From positions 19,780,621 through 19,844,620 of the forward strand of contig NC_092661.1 in NCBI RefSeq assembly GCF_032118995.1: a DNA stretch of 64,000 bases, read 5' to 3'. Positions 10,801-22,379 of the stretch are shown here, one piece after another. Source of the DNA: Asterias amurensis. Lineage: Eukaryota > Echinodermata > Asteroidea > Forcipulatida > Asteriidae. The translations under genes were made by a program, and so were the position numbers. The stretch's first letter is position 1; every line of letters begins with the position of its first letter. Below the pieces are notes generated by a model. The model ran no database searches and had not been told where the DNA came from. It saw only the letters and a program-made list of their open reading frames with translations.

Positions 10801-13507
10801 CCCTGGGGAGCATACAACCCCAAGCTACTCATTAAGTAAGACATTGAAGCGATTGCATTCAACTAAACCAGTATTCTTGTTGATGTCGTGATTTTATCTT
10901 ACAGACATAGCCCACCAATGACATCCCAACAAGCTCTTGCCATCTTTCTACTCTATGAGGCCACCAAGGGAAGGGACTCAATGTGGTTTCCTTACATAGC
11001 AATCATTCCTCCATCTTACACCACTCCAGCATTCTTCAATCAAGAAGAGTTACAACTTTTACCTAAAAATCTTCTAACTCTTGCCACAGCGCAAATCACA
11101 AAAGTCAGGACTGCATTCAAGGAGCTTGAAAGTTGCTTTGTGGAAATGAAGAAATTACGGCCAGAGATGAATGTTAGTTATGAGAGATTTCGTTGGGCGT
11201 GGTTTACTGTGAATACAAGATGTGTTTATGGGAAACAAAAAAAGTTGTGTTTTGCGGAGGAGGATAATTGTGTCTTAGCGCCGTTCTTAGATCTACTCAA
11301 TCATTCACCAACAGCGGAGGTAAGAAGGTATCCACTAGGAGATATTTTAAATATTTTTTCATTCAAAATAATGCTCTGCTCTGTATGAATTTTACATCAC
11401 TTGTGAAACAAGGAACAATAATAACAATGGTGGCTTCTTAGCGCTCAAATCCATCACTCAGTGATGCTCATGGCACTACGACATTATAATATTAATTCTG
11501 GTCACTTGGCCATAGCTTTTATTCCTTAAACCATCTAAGCTCCCTGGGGGGAGTATACAACCTAAGGTTCAAATGCTAATATAGCTATGTTCTTTAATAT
11601 GAAATACTGACTTATTGTACCTTTTGATACTTGCATGTAAACCTTTTCTCTTTTATGTTGACTATAGATACAGGCTGGATACGATGCCTCACAGGAGGGC
11701 TATGTGATTACTACAGATACTCCCTACAAGAAATGGGAACAAGCATTTATATGTTATGGACCTCATAGCAATCAAACGCTACTATTAGAGTATGGCTTTA
11801 TAGTGTGTAACAACCAACACAGCTCACTGCAGTTTCATATAGGTATGTTGCCCATTCAACATTCCTACTCATGGCAGAGTTGTAATCGTGTCACCAGTGT
11901 CTAGTCCGAGTCACTTTGTCCGAGTCCGAGCCTCTTGCCAACGTGACTTGAGTCAAGTCAGAGTCACCAAAATTGTGACTCGAGGCGACTCGAGTCCAAG
12001 TCATTTAAAACCATACAGCAGCAAAGCTATTTTTGGTTTACAATTACACTAGCGTCTCGAATCAAGACTACCTGTACTGCAAAGCTTGTGTATGCTGACA
12101 TTATTTTGTTCAACACCAGAAATAACTTTGTTCCACTATTAAGTTAACTGGGTTTTTTTAACAGATGATATCATTCAGTGTATGGACTGTAGAGTGACGA
12201 GGCACTGTAACGAACTACAAGACAGAAAGCTAGAAATCATCAGAGAGAACAACTTTCAAGATAACTTGTGTTGTGGATGGGATGGACTGTCATGGAGGTT
12301 AATCACAGCACTTCAAATCATGTGTATGGATCAAGTGGAAATGTGAGTTTGCTTAATATCTTAACTCAAGGCTTGGAATTGAGAGGGCAAGGCCATTTTC
12401 ATTTGGGAAACTTTTGAAGGGGCACAAAGGCCAAGGACCAGGGCAAAAGAAGATATGCAATACCGGGCATGTTAATCCATTTAATTTCTCTAGTTTTCAT
12501 TTGAAAACAAAGTATAGGATTTCTAATAGTTTCTTTAAAGTAATTTCAACCGGAAATTTCACCAAGTATAAAGTTCATACCAGTACCAATCTTCCAGAAT
12601 TATTTTCAAAGTTCTGAAAATAGCATTTGAAGAGCTTATTTCAGTTGTCACAATTGAAATAAGCCCTCCTTGAACATGCACAAAACCTTTGAAAAACACA
12701 GTATATTGCTGTTTTCACTACACTTATTGAAATTTTCATCTTTTGGCTGTTTGTTTTGTTTTAGAAAACTAGAGGATGGTCTGTTTAATAACGAATTACT
12801 TCAACATCCATTTTACTTTTATCACTAGAAATGACTGGAAGAGGGTCTATACAACAGACTCTATCTCACCACACTGTGATAATCAAGTCATATGTTTGGC
12901 TACCAGACTATTGTCAAGAGAAATGCAGGAAAACCAGTTGGTTTTACGGGTAACTAAAAACACTATGTCATTTCAGTTCATCAAACTCACTGTGTTTATA
13001 CTAAGTGAACTTCCAATTCAAAGAAAGATCCAACATTGGTGAAACTTTTGTTCCTGGTGGAATACTTTTGTGTTCTTGTCTGTGTACTTATTTCGTTGTT
13101 TTTTGTGGTTGGTCTATGTTATTAAATAATATTAAGGATAATTCTTTTAGCAAGATTACATAAATTTGAATTACTTGAATCAGTACACCTGATGTCATCA
13201 CACAATAAATTTTACTTGCGCCATTTTGGTATTCAGTTGCCCTTTTGCAGTGTGCATTTTTGATTTGTGTGCAGAATCCAGATAGATTTGCACAATAAAC
13301 TATACAGTTATATTGACTTCCAAAATGGCAGGCCGTGGGCAGACAGTCTCAGTAACATCAGTGTATGGGTTTTTTGTTTTGTTTCAGGGTATTCAAGACA
13401 AGATGGCACTCCAAATCACTTCGACTGATCACATTTCTCTTATACACGGACTCAGACTTGAAAGACAACATCTACTGCAGATTGCTCTGAAGCAACTCTC
13501 TTCCTGA
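7862..13507 (+). CDS. SETD4: SETD4-like SET-domain lysine methyltransferase
   Basis: Nine coding exons with matching phases: 7862-7919, 9303-9398, 10052-10089, 10501-10589, 10905-11319, 11668-11842, 12165-12342, 12829-12949, 13388-13507. They total 1290 nt, 429 aa, close to the roughly 440 aa of vertebrate SETD4. The split SET domain is clear: DTGRGL (52-57) for cofactor binding, LDLLNHSP with N226-H227, and ICYGPHSNQ with Y262-G263, followed by the helical Rubisco-LSMT-type C-terminal substrate-binding region. All key residues are present. Family members are nuclear and cytosolic methyltransferases reported to act on histones. Exon 1 (MGRTLRNRRRR) is basic like the family N-terminus but rests only on phase and similarity of character; exons 2-9 are firm. 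The gene converges with ZMYM. Confidence 0.92.
8388..8610. mobile_element. MITE in SETD4 intron 1
   Basis: Terminal inverted repeats acccagtaacagggtgctg at 8388 and its near-complement ending cagcgccccagttactgggt at 8610, about 27 bp each. Inside is a small hairpin, cattatcggtcatactagccgataatg-like, near 8543-8570. No ORF. The target duplication is unclear. Confidence 0.75.
8719..9264 (-). mobile_element. Composite palindromic element in SETD4 intron 1 (family B)
   Basis: Two joined parts. 8719-8899 is an almost perfect palindrome centred near 8804 (arms of about 80 bp, e.g. gatccccggagcgttctatt and its complement). 8890-9264 is bounded by ttataacacccc and its complement ggggtgttataa. It holds gcgcgtcacatgac beside attggtttagag (read on the minus strand) and several caches of ctagtc repeats. 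A second copy in the opposite orientation lies at 49689-50202. No ORF. The right edge sits 38 bp before SETD4 exon 2. Confidence 0.8.
9430..9705. repeat. Palindrome-rich repeat in SETD4 intron 2
   Basis: Built from the self-complementary word tgttacatgtaaca and its variant tgttacatgtcacactg. Three perfect 24-bp tandem copies of cacactgtaaacagtgttac are visible at about 9560-9630. It has strong potential for alternative hairpins. No gene. Confidence 0.8.
11440..11575 (+). repeat. Interspersed repeat in SETD4 intron 5
   Basis: Shares cttaaaccatctaagctccctggggg and agtatacaac with copies at 10780-10830, 13850-13905 and (inverted) 14080-14112. It appears to be a half or solo end of the MITE family at 13868-14112. 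Confidence 0.5.
11895..12010. repeat. GAGTC/GACTC-rich repeat in SETD4 intron 6
   Basis: A run of diverged gagtc, gactcgag and gagtccgag words over about 110 bp, partly self-complementary (gactcgaggcgactcgagtc). It is a degenerate simple repeat or the end of a dispersed element. Confidence 0.5.
12371..12470 (+). repeat. Dispersed repeat family C, copy in SETD4 intron 7
   Basis: Contains ttggaattgagagggcaagg and aaggggcacaaaggccaag. The same words occur at 17128-17265, 48228-48400, 54362-54472, 59622-59777 and 62053-62225, in either orientation. Copies are about 100-170 bp and end in aggcctg-like words. No ORF and no tRNA head, so it is a short non-autonomous family of unknown class. Confidence 0.6.
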
Positions 13508-13867
13508 TCATTACTGCACTGATGAGGTGCTTAGGATCACACATGGTTGATGAACATTTAGAAGCCTGATGTGACTGGACGTTAAAGTGGGGTTGCCGAA
13601 TGCAGACTACTGTAAGACTGCCCTCTATTGACCAAAGATACAACAAGTCAGGTCGGAGCTGTGCTGTCAAGGATATCTTATGGACAGATTGGCTTACTAA
13701 TCCTAATGCAGTAAGTATTTACATGAACTATTATCATGCCCCCAACTTCACAAAATTTGTTCCAAACACAACATAATAATAGCAGCTCTGAAACAGCACA
13801 CTTCCCAAAGAAATGGTCATTGTCTTTGAACAGTATTACTCATAGTCACTGGGCTATATATTTCATT
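13508..13867 (+). other. Probable SETD4 3' UTR start, otherwise empty
   Basis: Follows the SETD4 stop codon directly. A GT-type donor, gcagtaagtattt, near 13708 and an acceptor-like tatattttcag near 14545 might mark a spliced 3' UTR, but nothing forces this. No other gene is seen. Confidence 0.35.
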
Positions 13868-14112
13868 TCTTAAACCATCTCAGCTGCCTTGTGAGTATAC
13901 AGCATGTACTGCCAAGTATGTAGCACACAAAACTAAATCAATCACAAGAACCATCGCTGCAAGACACAGAACAGTAATGGCTTCTCTTCACCCAGGAGTA
14001 AATTACTACCTGTGAGAAGAGAGATTGTGGTTGTGAATGGTTAGCAACCTGTGCACCCATTTTGTTGCCGCGGTTTCAGCATACTCCCAAGGAGATGAGA
14101 TGGTTTTAAGAA
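13868..14112. mobile_element. MITE downstream of SETD4
   Basis: Inverted ends: ttcttaaaccatctcagct at 13867-13886 with ttgtgagtatac, and agcatactcccaaggagatg ... gatggttttaagaa at 14079-14112. About 245 bp, no ORF. Solo pieces of the family lie in SETD4 introns. Confidence 0.6.
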
Positions 14113-14187
14113 TACCTAATGAACAATAAACAGGGGTAATAATATTGCAAGGTGCTTTAATGACCCTACCCAGCTTGAACAAGTGAT

Positions 14188-14197
14188 AATAAATAAA
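14188..14197 (+). terminator. Candidate SETD4 polyadenylation signal
   Basis: Two overlapping AATAAA hexamers in aataaataaaatg, about 680 bp after the SETD4 stop. Another AATAAA lies at 14125-14130. Which one is used cannot be told from sequence. Confidence 0.3.
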
Positions 14198-14199
14198 AT

Positions 14200-15110
14200 G
14201 TTTTACCTGAAATCATTCTCGACTCTGGTGAGAAAGAACTGGAACACTTAAGCCTGCATGAAATTTCAAATGTCGAGGAAGTCTTACTCCTGCACAAGAA
14301 AATATGAATATAATTTCAATTAACTCCACTATTAGTTCAGACCTGCCCTAAAGTTGTGTCCAAACTGTGTGACTGTTGCTAATAAGCATATGCTTCAACC
14401 ATAGAGCTAGGACCTAGCTCTATGATTCAACACTAGCCCTAGCCTTAGCAATAGCCACCAATAAAGACTTGGAATAACAACAGTGCCTTAAAGTTAACTA
14501 CAAGACAAACTTATACTTCCAAACGTCTCTTTATATATTTTCAGATGGATTCCTGACCATGGAGATTCCATCCAGCTTCCTTATCATCCGACACACAATG
14601 ATGCTTAACATTTTACTCACTAAGCTAAGCTAAGCCCAAAAACTGTTCTAGACCAGCAGGTACTTTTAGTTAATAAGCTGTAAACTGCCAATCAGTTTGG
14701 GCATGCCTATAGCAGATTTATGAAGTTTAGCTACAATCACATGCAGAGAATGTAAATTCAAAACTGACCTCACTAAAGTCAGACCAGTGGTATACTTTAA
14801 ATATTTGGTTGAATGAGGATATCAAGAGCTTTGCAATAAACAACCCTAAGAGGTTATATGAGGTTTTATGCATCTCAGGAAAGTCAGTCTCAGGAGTTGA
14901 TTTGATTTAATATCTCTTGCTTTGTGAGTTTTGATTTTGTAATTGTTTTTTAACCATGCCACGCATACCGTTTGAGTAACGAGGGGCCGACTTGCCGTAT
15001 TTTGACGACCTCCAATGGCTTACACCATGAGTAGTGATAAGTGGAATTGACTCTTCAATATACAGGGGGAGAATTGGAAAATACAAGCACAAAAAGCAAA
15101 TACACTGATA
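14200..15110. other. Intergenic, no gene recognised
   Basis: AT-rich convergent intergenic DNA. A short palindrome, atagagctaggacctagctctat, lies at about 14401-14424. Open frames here are short and unlike any family I know. Confidence 0.5.
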
Positions 15111-15111
15111 T

Positions 15112-15240
15112 TAAGTAGTAACTACACTTGCAACTAGTAAACTTGTCGGTCCACAATGCATAAAATATCTTTGCTAGGAGTACTCCCCCCAGAAGGAGAT
15201 TTGACACAAAAACCGCAAGTTTACTAGTTATAGTTACTTA
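15112..15240. mobile_element. Short MITE, 129 bp
   Basis: Inverted ends: taagtagtaactacacttgc plus aactagtaaacttg at the left, and caagtttactagttatagttactta-like sequence ending at 15240. The interior is about 70 bp with no ORF. Confidence 0.7.
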
Positions 15241-18117
15241 TTTTCCACACCATGCAAAGCGTCAAACATCACTTACTCTGTTACTGCCCTATCCATTACT
15301 ACCCAACCTCAATATCACGTAACCCAATCTCAGTTGCAATCGGAGACTTTCAAACAGTGATGGCAGCAGATGCCCAGGTAAATTTCTGTCAATGTCATTC
15401 TGAGCATGCGCACATTTCTGAGATCACAATTGTACTTAGTAGCTCTGCTGCCACCTAGTGTTTGCATTGTGTTTAAACCAGAATAAGAACATGAGATTAA
15501 TGTTGTCATCTGTGTCTGCTGCACACGCCCTCTATGTCAGCTGTGGACGTAGAGTATCTATACCATGTGCCATCCCTGTATGGATTCAGATCAACCAATG
15601 AGAAAGCTGTTAAGCAGAACAATTTCTTATTTGAGTGGGTCACCAGCCACAACAATGTAAACTTAATATAATTTTGGCTGGTAACCTATTTATGCTTAGC
15701 AATACTATCCTCTGCTTAGCAAGTTTTTGTGCTTACAGGCTATTATGAAATTGAGCCCAGATAGACACAGATAACTACACACATATTTCTTGTTTACATA
15801 GTACCTAATAATGAAATCTGAAATGAACATGTACTGCTCATCATGTATTGCACAATGACATAGCTTGAGTACGCTGGGTGCCTTTAGAGCAAGCAAAGGT
15901 GGCATTGGTTAACCTTGTATACTAAAACTGTTGTATGCTGGACTGGATAAGTTATCGGAACGTAACATCAATTATCACATTAAGTTAATCCAAATAATTG
16001 AGTGGGATATATTTCAAGGTTTTAATAGAGCCCTTGCATTGGCTGTCATCTTTAGTGACAAACAATTGAATCGTGCACGCGTGTTCCCACTGCGCACAAC
16101 TTTCAGCCAATGATAGCTCTTCATTCATGCATGTTTTAATCAGCGGTAGCAGCCAATGGAAGGGGTCTATACAATTGTCACAAACAACATCAAAGTTCAC
16201 TTTTCGGAAACCAAAAGTTTGTCAGACATTTTAAAAAGCTCCGACACAAAAGTATTGCAGAGTGTGTTCTCATTGTGTTAACTAAAACTTCTTATGTGCT
16301 TCACTCTTCCGTTAATCAAGTCAAATTTGTAATAAATTTTCTACATTTAAACCCAATTTTATGACATGCTAAATTTTTAATGATCTATGATGTTCCAGAG
16401 CAGGTGGAAATTGATAAACATTAAGTAAAACAAACCAAAAATAAGGATACAAGGTATGAAGTATTTTTATAGTCTTTGCATTTCGCCTAATCTAACACAT
16501 GAACTCACAAATCATTACTAAGTAAAATAACTAGTTTTTACAATGCAGGGCATTTCAATTTGGTTACTCAATTACACTAAATTCTTACAATTATGTCTGT
16601 TGCATCAAGTACTGAAAAAATCATCTATCCCTTAAATAATTTAATGGGTTTAGCTGAACTTAATATACATCTTCTTGATGAGCTATTGGTAAAGAAAAAA
16701 CCTTATTGTAATCAATAACCATGTACAAGAACTAACTACAGATACAACTGCGAACCTAGGCATAATATACACAGAAGCTTTGCAGTAAAAAATAATTTAC
16801 AGGCAACCAGTTCTTGGCGATCTCAAAGATTGAAAACGCTTCATGCTTTAATTGTTTGGGGGAGTGTGAGGAACTGTGGCCCATGTCACATGACGCAATT
16901 TACAGGCAACTATTTCCAGGCAATTTCTAAGAAGAAAAGGGCAATCCTTTCTTAGATTTTCACATCATTTTCTTTGCGGTTTTGCAAGTCATTGTTTAAA
17001 AAAATGCTGTGCTACGGAAAAGTTCCTCTTTCATGGAGTGCAGTTTGCCTCTAAGCTTCTAAAGAAACTGCCCTGTGTAATAAGGCCCTTCAGGAAATAA
17101 ATAAAGTGTTCCTTTGGCACACCTGGAAATTCGTCTTTGAGAGGGCAAGGCCATTATCATTTTGCAAAGGTCACTTCCATTGAAACCTTACAAGTCTACG
17201 AGAAACGTCTTAAGGGGCACCAAGGCCAGGGCAAACAGAGGCCAGGGCAAACAGGCCTGCCTTTGCATTAAATGCAGTTATTAGTTGCCTGTAAGTATTG
17301 TGGAACAATCCTCTCTTCTGCTCCCTCTTGGGAGTGGCAATTGAGTACGGTTTCAAACAGTAATACACATGCACATCTTTCTTGAACTTTCACCCCTAAG
17401 ATAAGACCCTAGGTTTAGCTGTGTGATGAATCTACATATATGAAGTCTATATAAAGAGTATCAATACTTCTTCAAAGTTACCTTTAATACAACATTAACA
17501 GTTTCTGCAACTATAGTGATTCAAAGTATATTTTGAACCAGTAGCACATTTACAAATCCTGCATTTTTAAGCTGAACTTCTTGAAGAAAATTGGTCAGAA
17601 AAAAAGTTAAAATACTGTCCAGAATACAAGAGTTTGACTGACAATACGCATAAGAAAAAGCATAAAAAAAGCAACTAGAATACTAAGAACATCAAAAATG
17701 TCAAAATGTAAAAGAATTTAGCACAATTCAAACTTGTACCCATGAATGTCACCCCATTGTTTTGGGTTCACTGATGTGTCCACTATAAACATCATCAGTT
17801 TGTATCAAGTGATTCACAATTAACTCATTCATTAATCAAACCATAGAACAATTAGTAAAATAAGCATAGATGTTTAGCCTTTAGCCCTTACAATAAAAAT
17901 TTGACAGCTCTCCAATGAAACAGAAGAAAAACTCCTCATTTACAAAATGTACAAATGCACTTTAAACATGAAGCCACATCCGCCTTACCGGCTGTGGCTG
18001 TTACTAAGGTATGGGCCTTCTATACTTTAACACATGCTTATGTCAACTGTAGCCAACTGCGAGTTAGTTTTGAATAATGTATGGTACAATTACTTGATTG
18101 GTCACAAGTAATCACTA
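15241..18117. other. Convergent intergenic DNA with degenerate repeats
   Basis: No exon is supported. The piece at 15600-15740 carries tgcttagcaa and taagcagaac words also seen near 26040-26100 and 28060-28110, which suggests a degraded MITE family. A copy of dispersed family C (aaggggcaccaaggccagggc) is at 17128-17265. The rest looks unique and AT-rich. Confidence 0.45.
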
Positions 18118-18323
18118 AATTTGAATTCCTCAGACTATAGAGACTGTGAGACAGTCTTATGATTTAGGACAAACTTTGCAGAGTTACTAAAGAACACCCA
18201 TACACAATTGTGAATGAATGTGTATGGCACAATGGTATCGGGGTTTGCTTATCTGGAGGTTGCTATACAAAGCTTGCCCTGAACCATTTTGACATAGCCT
18301 CCGTAGTCTAAGGAATTCAAATT
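18118..18323. mobile_element. MITE, about 206 bp
   Basis: Inverted ends of about 23 bp: atttgaattcctcagactat at 18118 and the near-complement tagtctaaggaattcaaat ending at 18323. No ORF. Confidence 0.7.
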
Positions 18324-18671
18324 AAAGCAGCTTATGTTTAAACAGCCTTTTACACTAAAAGAGAATGAGGTATTACTAATTGACAATAATAAAATTTACA
18401 ATTCTTGTTTCAACATGTTTGGTTTTTAAGAAATGTCTCTAAGGGTCGACACAACTGAGCCCAATCTCAGCCGTTCGGAATGACTCTGGAGCACATTGGT
18501 TCAAGATGTTGATTCTGTCATGAGACGAACCTAATGCAATTTGTATTTTAATGTACAGTAGGAGAAATGTAGCTTAATAATGTTTTAATTTAGGGCATTC
18601 TTCTCGAATCTGCTAACATGGGGCTTTTATATGGCTCCAATATTGTCAACTACACAAAAACCTTTTTATCA

Positions 18672-18677
18672 TTTATT
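18672..18677 (-). terminator. Candidate ZMYM polyadenylation signal
   Basis: TTTATT on the plus strand reads AATAAA on the minus strand, about 680 nt after the ZMYM stop codon. It is the first exact match downstream that I found; use is unproven. Confidence 0.25.
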
Positions 18678-19354
18678 TACGCCGAAACAATCGTCTATTG
18701 TTGACCCTGTTGATAATACAAATAGTAGGATGGAACACCCTTACCATGGTACTAAGCACGTTTTTTTTTTATCAAAATAAAGCATGTTGAGCAACATAGG
18801 AAAAGTGTCTAGCTATTAATGTTTGGTGCATTGTTTATATCTCCTGCCAATACATTCAATTTGCCTGTCTGGAAATTTGGATCGACCAAGAGTTCCACCT
18901 AATCTAGAGCGCTTGTCTGGAATGAGTTTAAGACAGAGCCAAGGATGATGCTGTGGATTGCAATAGCGCCTGAGACACTTTCTAGCTCACTACATTATCA
19001 CATAACTGGATAGAGCCTAAAGCCAAAGCCTAAGATATCTTCTTGCTCACTATTGAAGTATCATCTTCCTTAAGATGCCATCTGCTGTAGGCTTTTTGTC
19101 TTTCTGTTATTGAAAATCTGTCTTGTTCAACACCAATGTTAAATGTTTCCTAATTTCAAAATGCCCTCGTTAAGGATTACCTCTGTCTGCAAGCACTAAA
19201 TTGAAGATATCAAAAGCCAATCTGAACCATGTTGACTAAGGTCCTGTGATAGATATCTATAATCCATTTAGTAAAATTAAACAAACGATCTTCCAAGCTG
19301 ACTATCATCTGATTGGTTGACCCTCAGCCAATCAACTGATAGGTGATCTGCTCT

Positions 19355-22300
19355 CTAGTCATCAAGGTCATCGCTTGCCTCTGCCCAAGTATCATGAATA
19401 TCAGTGACCATCAAGATACGAGTCAAGATCTTGTTCATGTCATGTTGACCGAGAGGTGCACTGGAGTACCATACTGGGCTGTCTGGAACACAGGATCGCT
19501 CCGGTACAAGGTAGAATAGATCAGTGTTACTACGCACTGAGTCAGGGCTGTTGGGCATAAACACAAATCATATAGAAGAGTTACTAGAGTAGGAAACTAA
19601 TTAACCCTCCTACTGTGTGACCAGTCAATATCATCCATTGTGGTTGTGAATAATGGATGTAGTATGCAGCCCTGCAATCTGATGCCATTTATTGCGCCCA
19701 ATTTACAGGGTTTGTCCTTTACTTTTTCAGTGACTGGTCAGCAGGATCAGTTAGCTTGTCATTCACTGGTCCATCACCCTATTCACTGGTCCATCACCCT
19801 ATTCACTGGTCCATCACCCTATTCACTGGTCCATCACCCTTTTCACTGGTCCATCACCCTATTCACTGGTCCATCACCCTATTCACTGGTCCATCACCCT
19901 TTTCACTGGTCCATCACCCTATTCACTGGTCCATCACCCTTTTCACTGGTCCATCACCCTATTCACTGGTCCATCACCCTATTCACTGGTCCATCACCCT
20001 TTTCACTGGTCCATCACCCTTTTCACTGGTCCATCACCCTATTCACTGGTCCATCACCCTATTCACTGGTCCATCACCCTTTTCACTGGTCCATCACATT
20101 CACTGGTCCGTCACCCTTTTTCACTGGTCAATATTTAAAATGAACTATAGGTGCTTAAGAGTGAAGTTTGACTGGTCCTTTTGCATGCCAGCTTCTTGAA
20201 CACGTTGTAGCCGCGTCCTTCGCAATTCAGCTCTTAGCTGCGAGTAAGGATGATTAACCCCCCAAATTATTATAATTATTGTTTTATCTGGAATTTAATA
20301 GATGTTAAATTTTGCATCGGGGATAAAGAATATTATTTTTGGTTTTTACCCATACACCGATGTGTGTTAGCACTGTATACTCAGTACTTTCCCGAGTCCT
20401 GTGAAAAAATATCACAGGCATGTTACTCGGGTGGAATTCGAACCCACGACCCTTGCAATTCTAGAGCAGTGTCTTACCAACTAGACTACCGAGGTTGCCC
20501 GGCAGCTAGAGGCAGTTCGAATCCTATGTTTTGGCAGCGGGTACCGCAACGATATAATAGATGTTAAATTTTGCATCGGGGATATCTGGAATTTGATTAG
20601 GGAACTATTCCTACGACAACACGCGGAATTTGATTCCTGCTACTAAGGCAAAATGATTGCATCGGGGATAAAGAGAGCAGGAACTCGCTTTCACAAAAGA
20701 GTGGACCCTCAGGTTTGGTTCTCAATTCGGAACCGGGTAACAAAAGAAAACTGCCAAGCTTAATGCCAAACAGGTTCATGTAGTCTGGTTAGGTTCTTAC
20801 CATTTAGAGAGATAGAATTCATAGAGTCTGACTGGACATCTTAGTGGGTTTACTACATTCTCTGTCTGCTCCAGTCGAACCATTTCTGCATCACTGTCTT
20901 TATCACGTTTCCTCTTGCCTCCAGTTTCTGAGGATCCAACTGTACAATAAATACAGCCAGTGTTATTAATATAGCACAACATGAGTATTATCAACAGTTA
21001 CCTACTGTTTGACCACTCAATATTGCCCACTGTGGTTTGAGTGACACATTATGCCAGACTGCAATATTCATATGGTGTGGTGAATGCATATAAAAACAGT
21101 ACTCAGTCAACCCTCTGTCTGACCGTTCATAACTATCAACTGTGGTGTTGCCATCCTGCAATCCTACATGACTGTATAAAACTATATACAGTCAGAGTCA
21201 GAGTCAGTCAACCCTACTACTGTCTGACCATGCAATACCAGCTATTGTTGTTTTAGATGATAGATAATAAAAAAAAGTCAACAGTTTTTTGTATTATTGC
21301 AAATCTTGTATCAACCCTTTTACCATTCGTGTATTCACTTGATACAGTTTGGAGGATTTATTCTTAAGAGAACAATACCCTTAGAAAACAAAAGAAACTT
21401 AAATCCAATTTGAAAAGAGAGCACAAAAAAGCTGATGTACTAAACTCAGCTTTGTATTAGACTGTGAATAGTAAAGTCCTCTGCTATTGCAGAAGTCAAA
21501 CATTGGACACACAAATCCAGTCTCCGTTTGACCTCAGTGAGGGTGCTGAGCTTGCAACGCCATTTAACAAAGGGAGTAGACGTTATTTAAGAGTGAGTTG
21601 ATTCTACATACCCTTCTTGCCTGCTCCAGGGTAGTATCTCAAGAACATAGCCCGACCTGATCCCATCTTACGAATATGCTTCTGAATACGGCAGAATGCC
21701 AACGCTTTGTGATTCTCAATGGTCTTCAACTGGAAATGCTTAGCGTTGAAGTAAATCAACGTGCTGAGGAGAATGTACGGAGAGTGCGCCCCCAACTGTT
21801 TAGCATTCCATAACGTCTCCTCATTTATACGGGAGTTTAAGATCACACTGTTTAAAGGATCAATGTTAATCTTCCAGTGTTTAATCTCTTCATGTAGGAG
21901 ATCAGTAAAGCGATGGTAAATCTCATCAGTGAAGATATTGTCTGGACGACCGCTGTTTGAGAGATAATGTTGAATTGAGAGGAAGATTAGATGTAAGATG
22001 TCTGGTGGATACTTAGATCCATCTGGCTGTGAAGCTTCCTTACACATCAAGCACAGTATATACGCTAGCTCATCCATACTGATCTGTAAGATATCTTGAT
22101 TCCATGTTAAGCCCGGCTTATCTGACATCTCCGTTTTCTTTGTGGTGACGAAGTGGCTGTATGCATTCAAGCCAATGCTGCTCCGAGCATCCTCTTTGCT
22201 TTTCTTCAACTCAACAACTGGCTTCTCAACTTCCACAGGGACGGGTTCCTCCTCAACACAGGCTTTCTTGTTTCCACGGCTACGTCCACGTCGCCCACTA

Positions 22301-22379
22301 GGTTTGGCTTTGGAGCGAGTAGTTGGGGGAGGTAGATCAATTTTGGGTTCTTCAACGGTATAAAGACTATCCAAATCAT
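19355..22379 (-). CDS. ZMYM C-terminal DUF3504 domain (exons 18-20)
   Basis: Exon 18 (22379-21612) starts with a basic RRGRSRG linker, then LTWNQDILQISMDELAYIL, ETLWNAKQLGAHSPYILL and LIYFNAKHFQLKT, typical of the domain. Exon 19 adds NPLRCPVRLYEFYLSK. Exon 20 adds LFYLVPERSCVPDSPVWY and ends at TAG (19355-19357). Published work on Crypton elements derives this domain in ZMYM2/3/4, QRICH1 and KCTD1 from a tyrosine recombinase. No R-HxxR-Y catalytic set is evident here, as expected for a domesticated copy. Confidence 0.88.

Larger units (their letters stand above)
19595..21250. repeat. Diverged repeat in ZMYM introns 18 and 19
   Basis: The motif accctcctactgtctgacca ... tcaatat...ccattgtggtt occurs at about 19602-19660, 20999-21040, 21109-21150 and 21212-21250, at about 100 bp spacing in the last three. 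No coding content. Confidence 0.5.

Noticed and set aside
12765..12828. Extra coding sequence at the start of SETD4 exon 8
   Set aside because: In frame but it ends in a stop at the downstream acceptor; the family sequence continues only from 12829.
19761..20130. CRISPR array
   Set aside because: Units are contiguous without unique spacers, and the context is a eukaryotic intron.
19640..20199. Repeat protein with SPYSLVHHPIHW-type sequence
   Set aside because: Pure 20-bp minisatellite; the same peptide words appear in all frames because the period is not a multiple of three.
20428..20500. tRNA gene on the minus strand
   Set aside because: Good B-box and partial acceptor pairing, but the anticodon arm does not form, and the unit sits inside a SINE with long flanking direct repeats.
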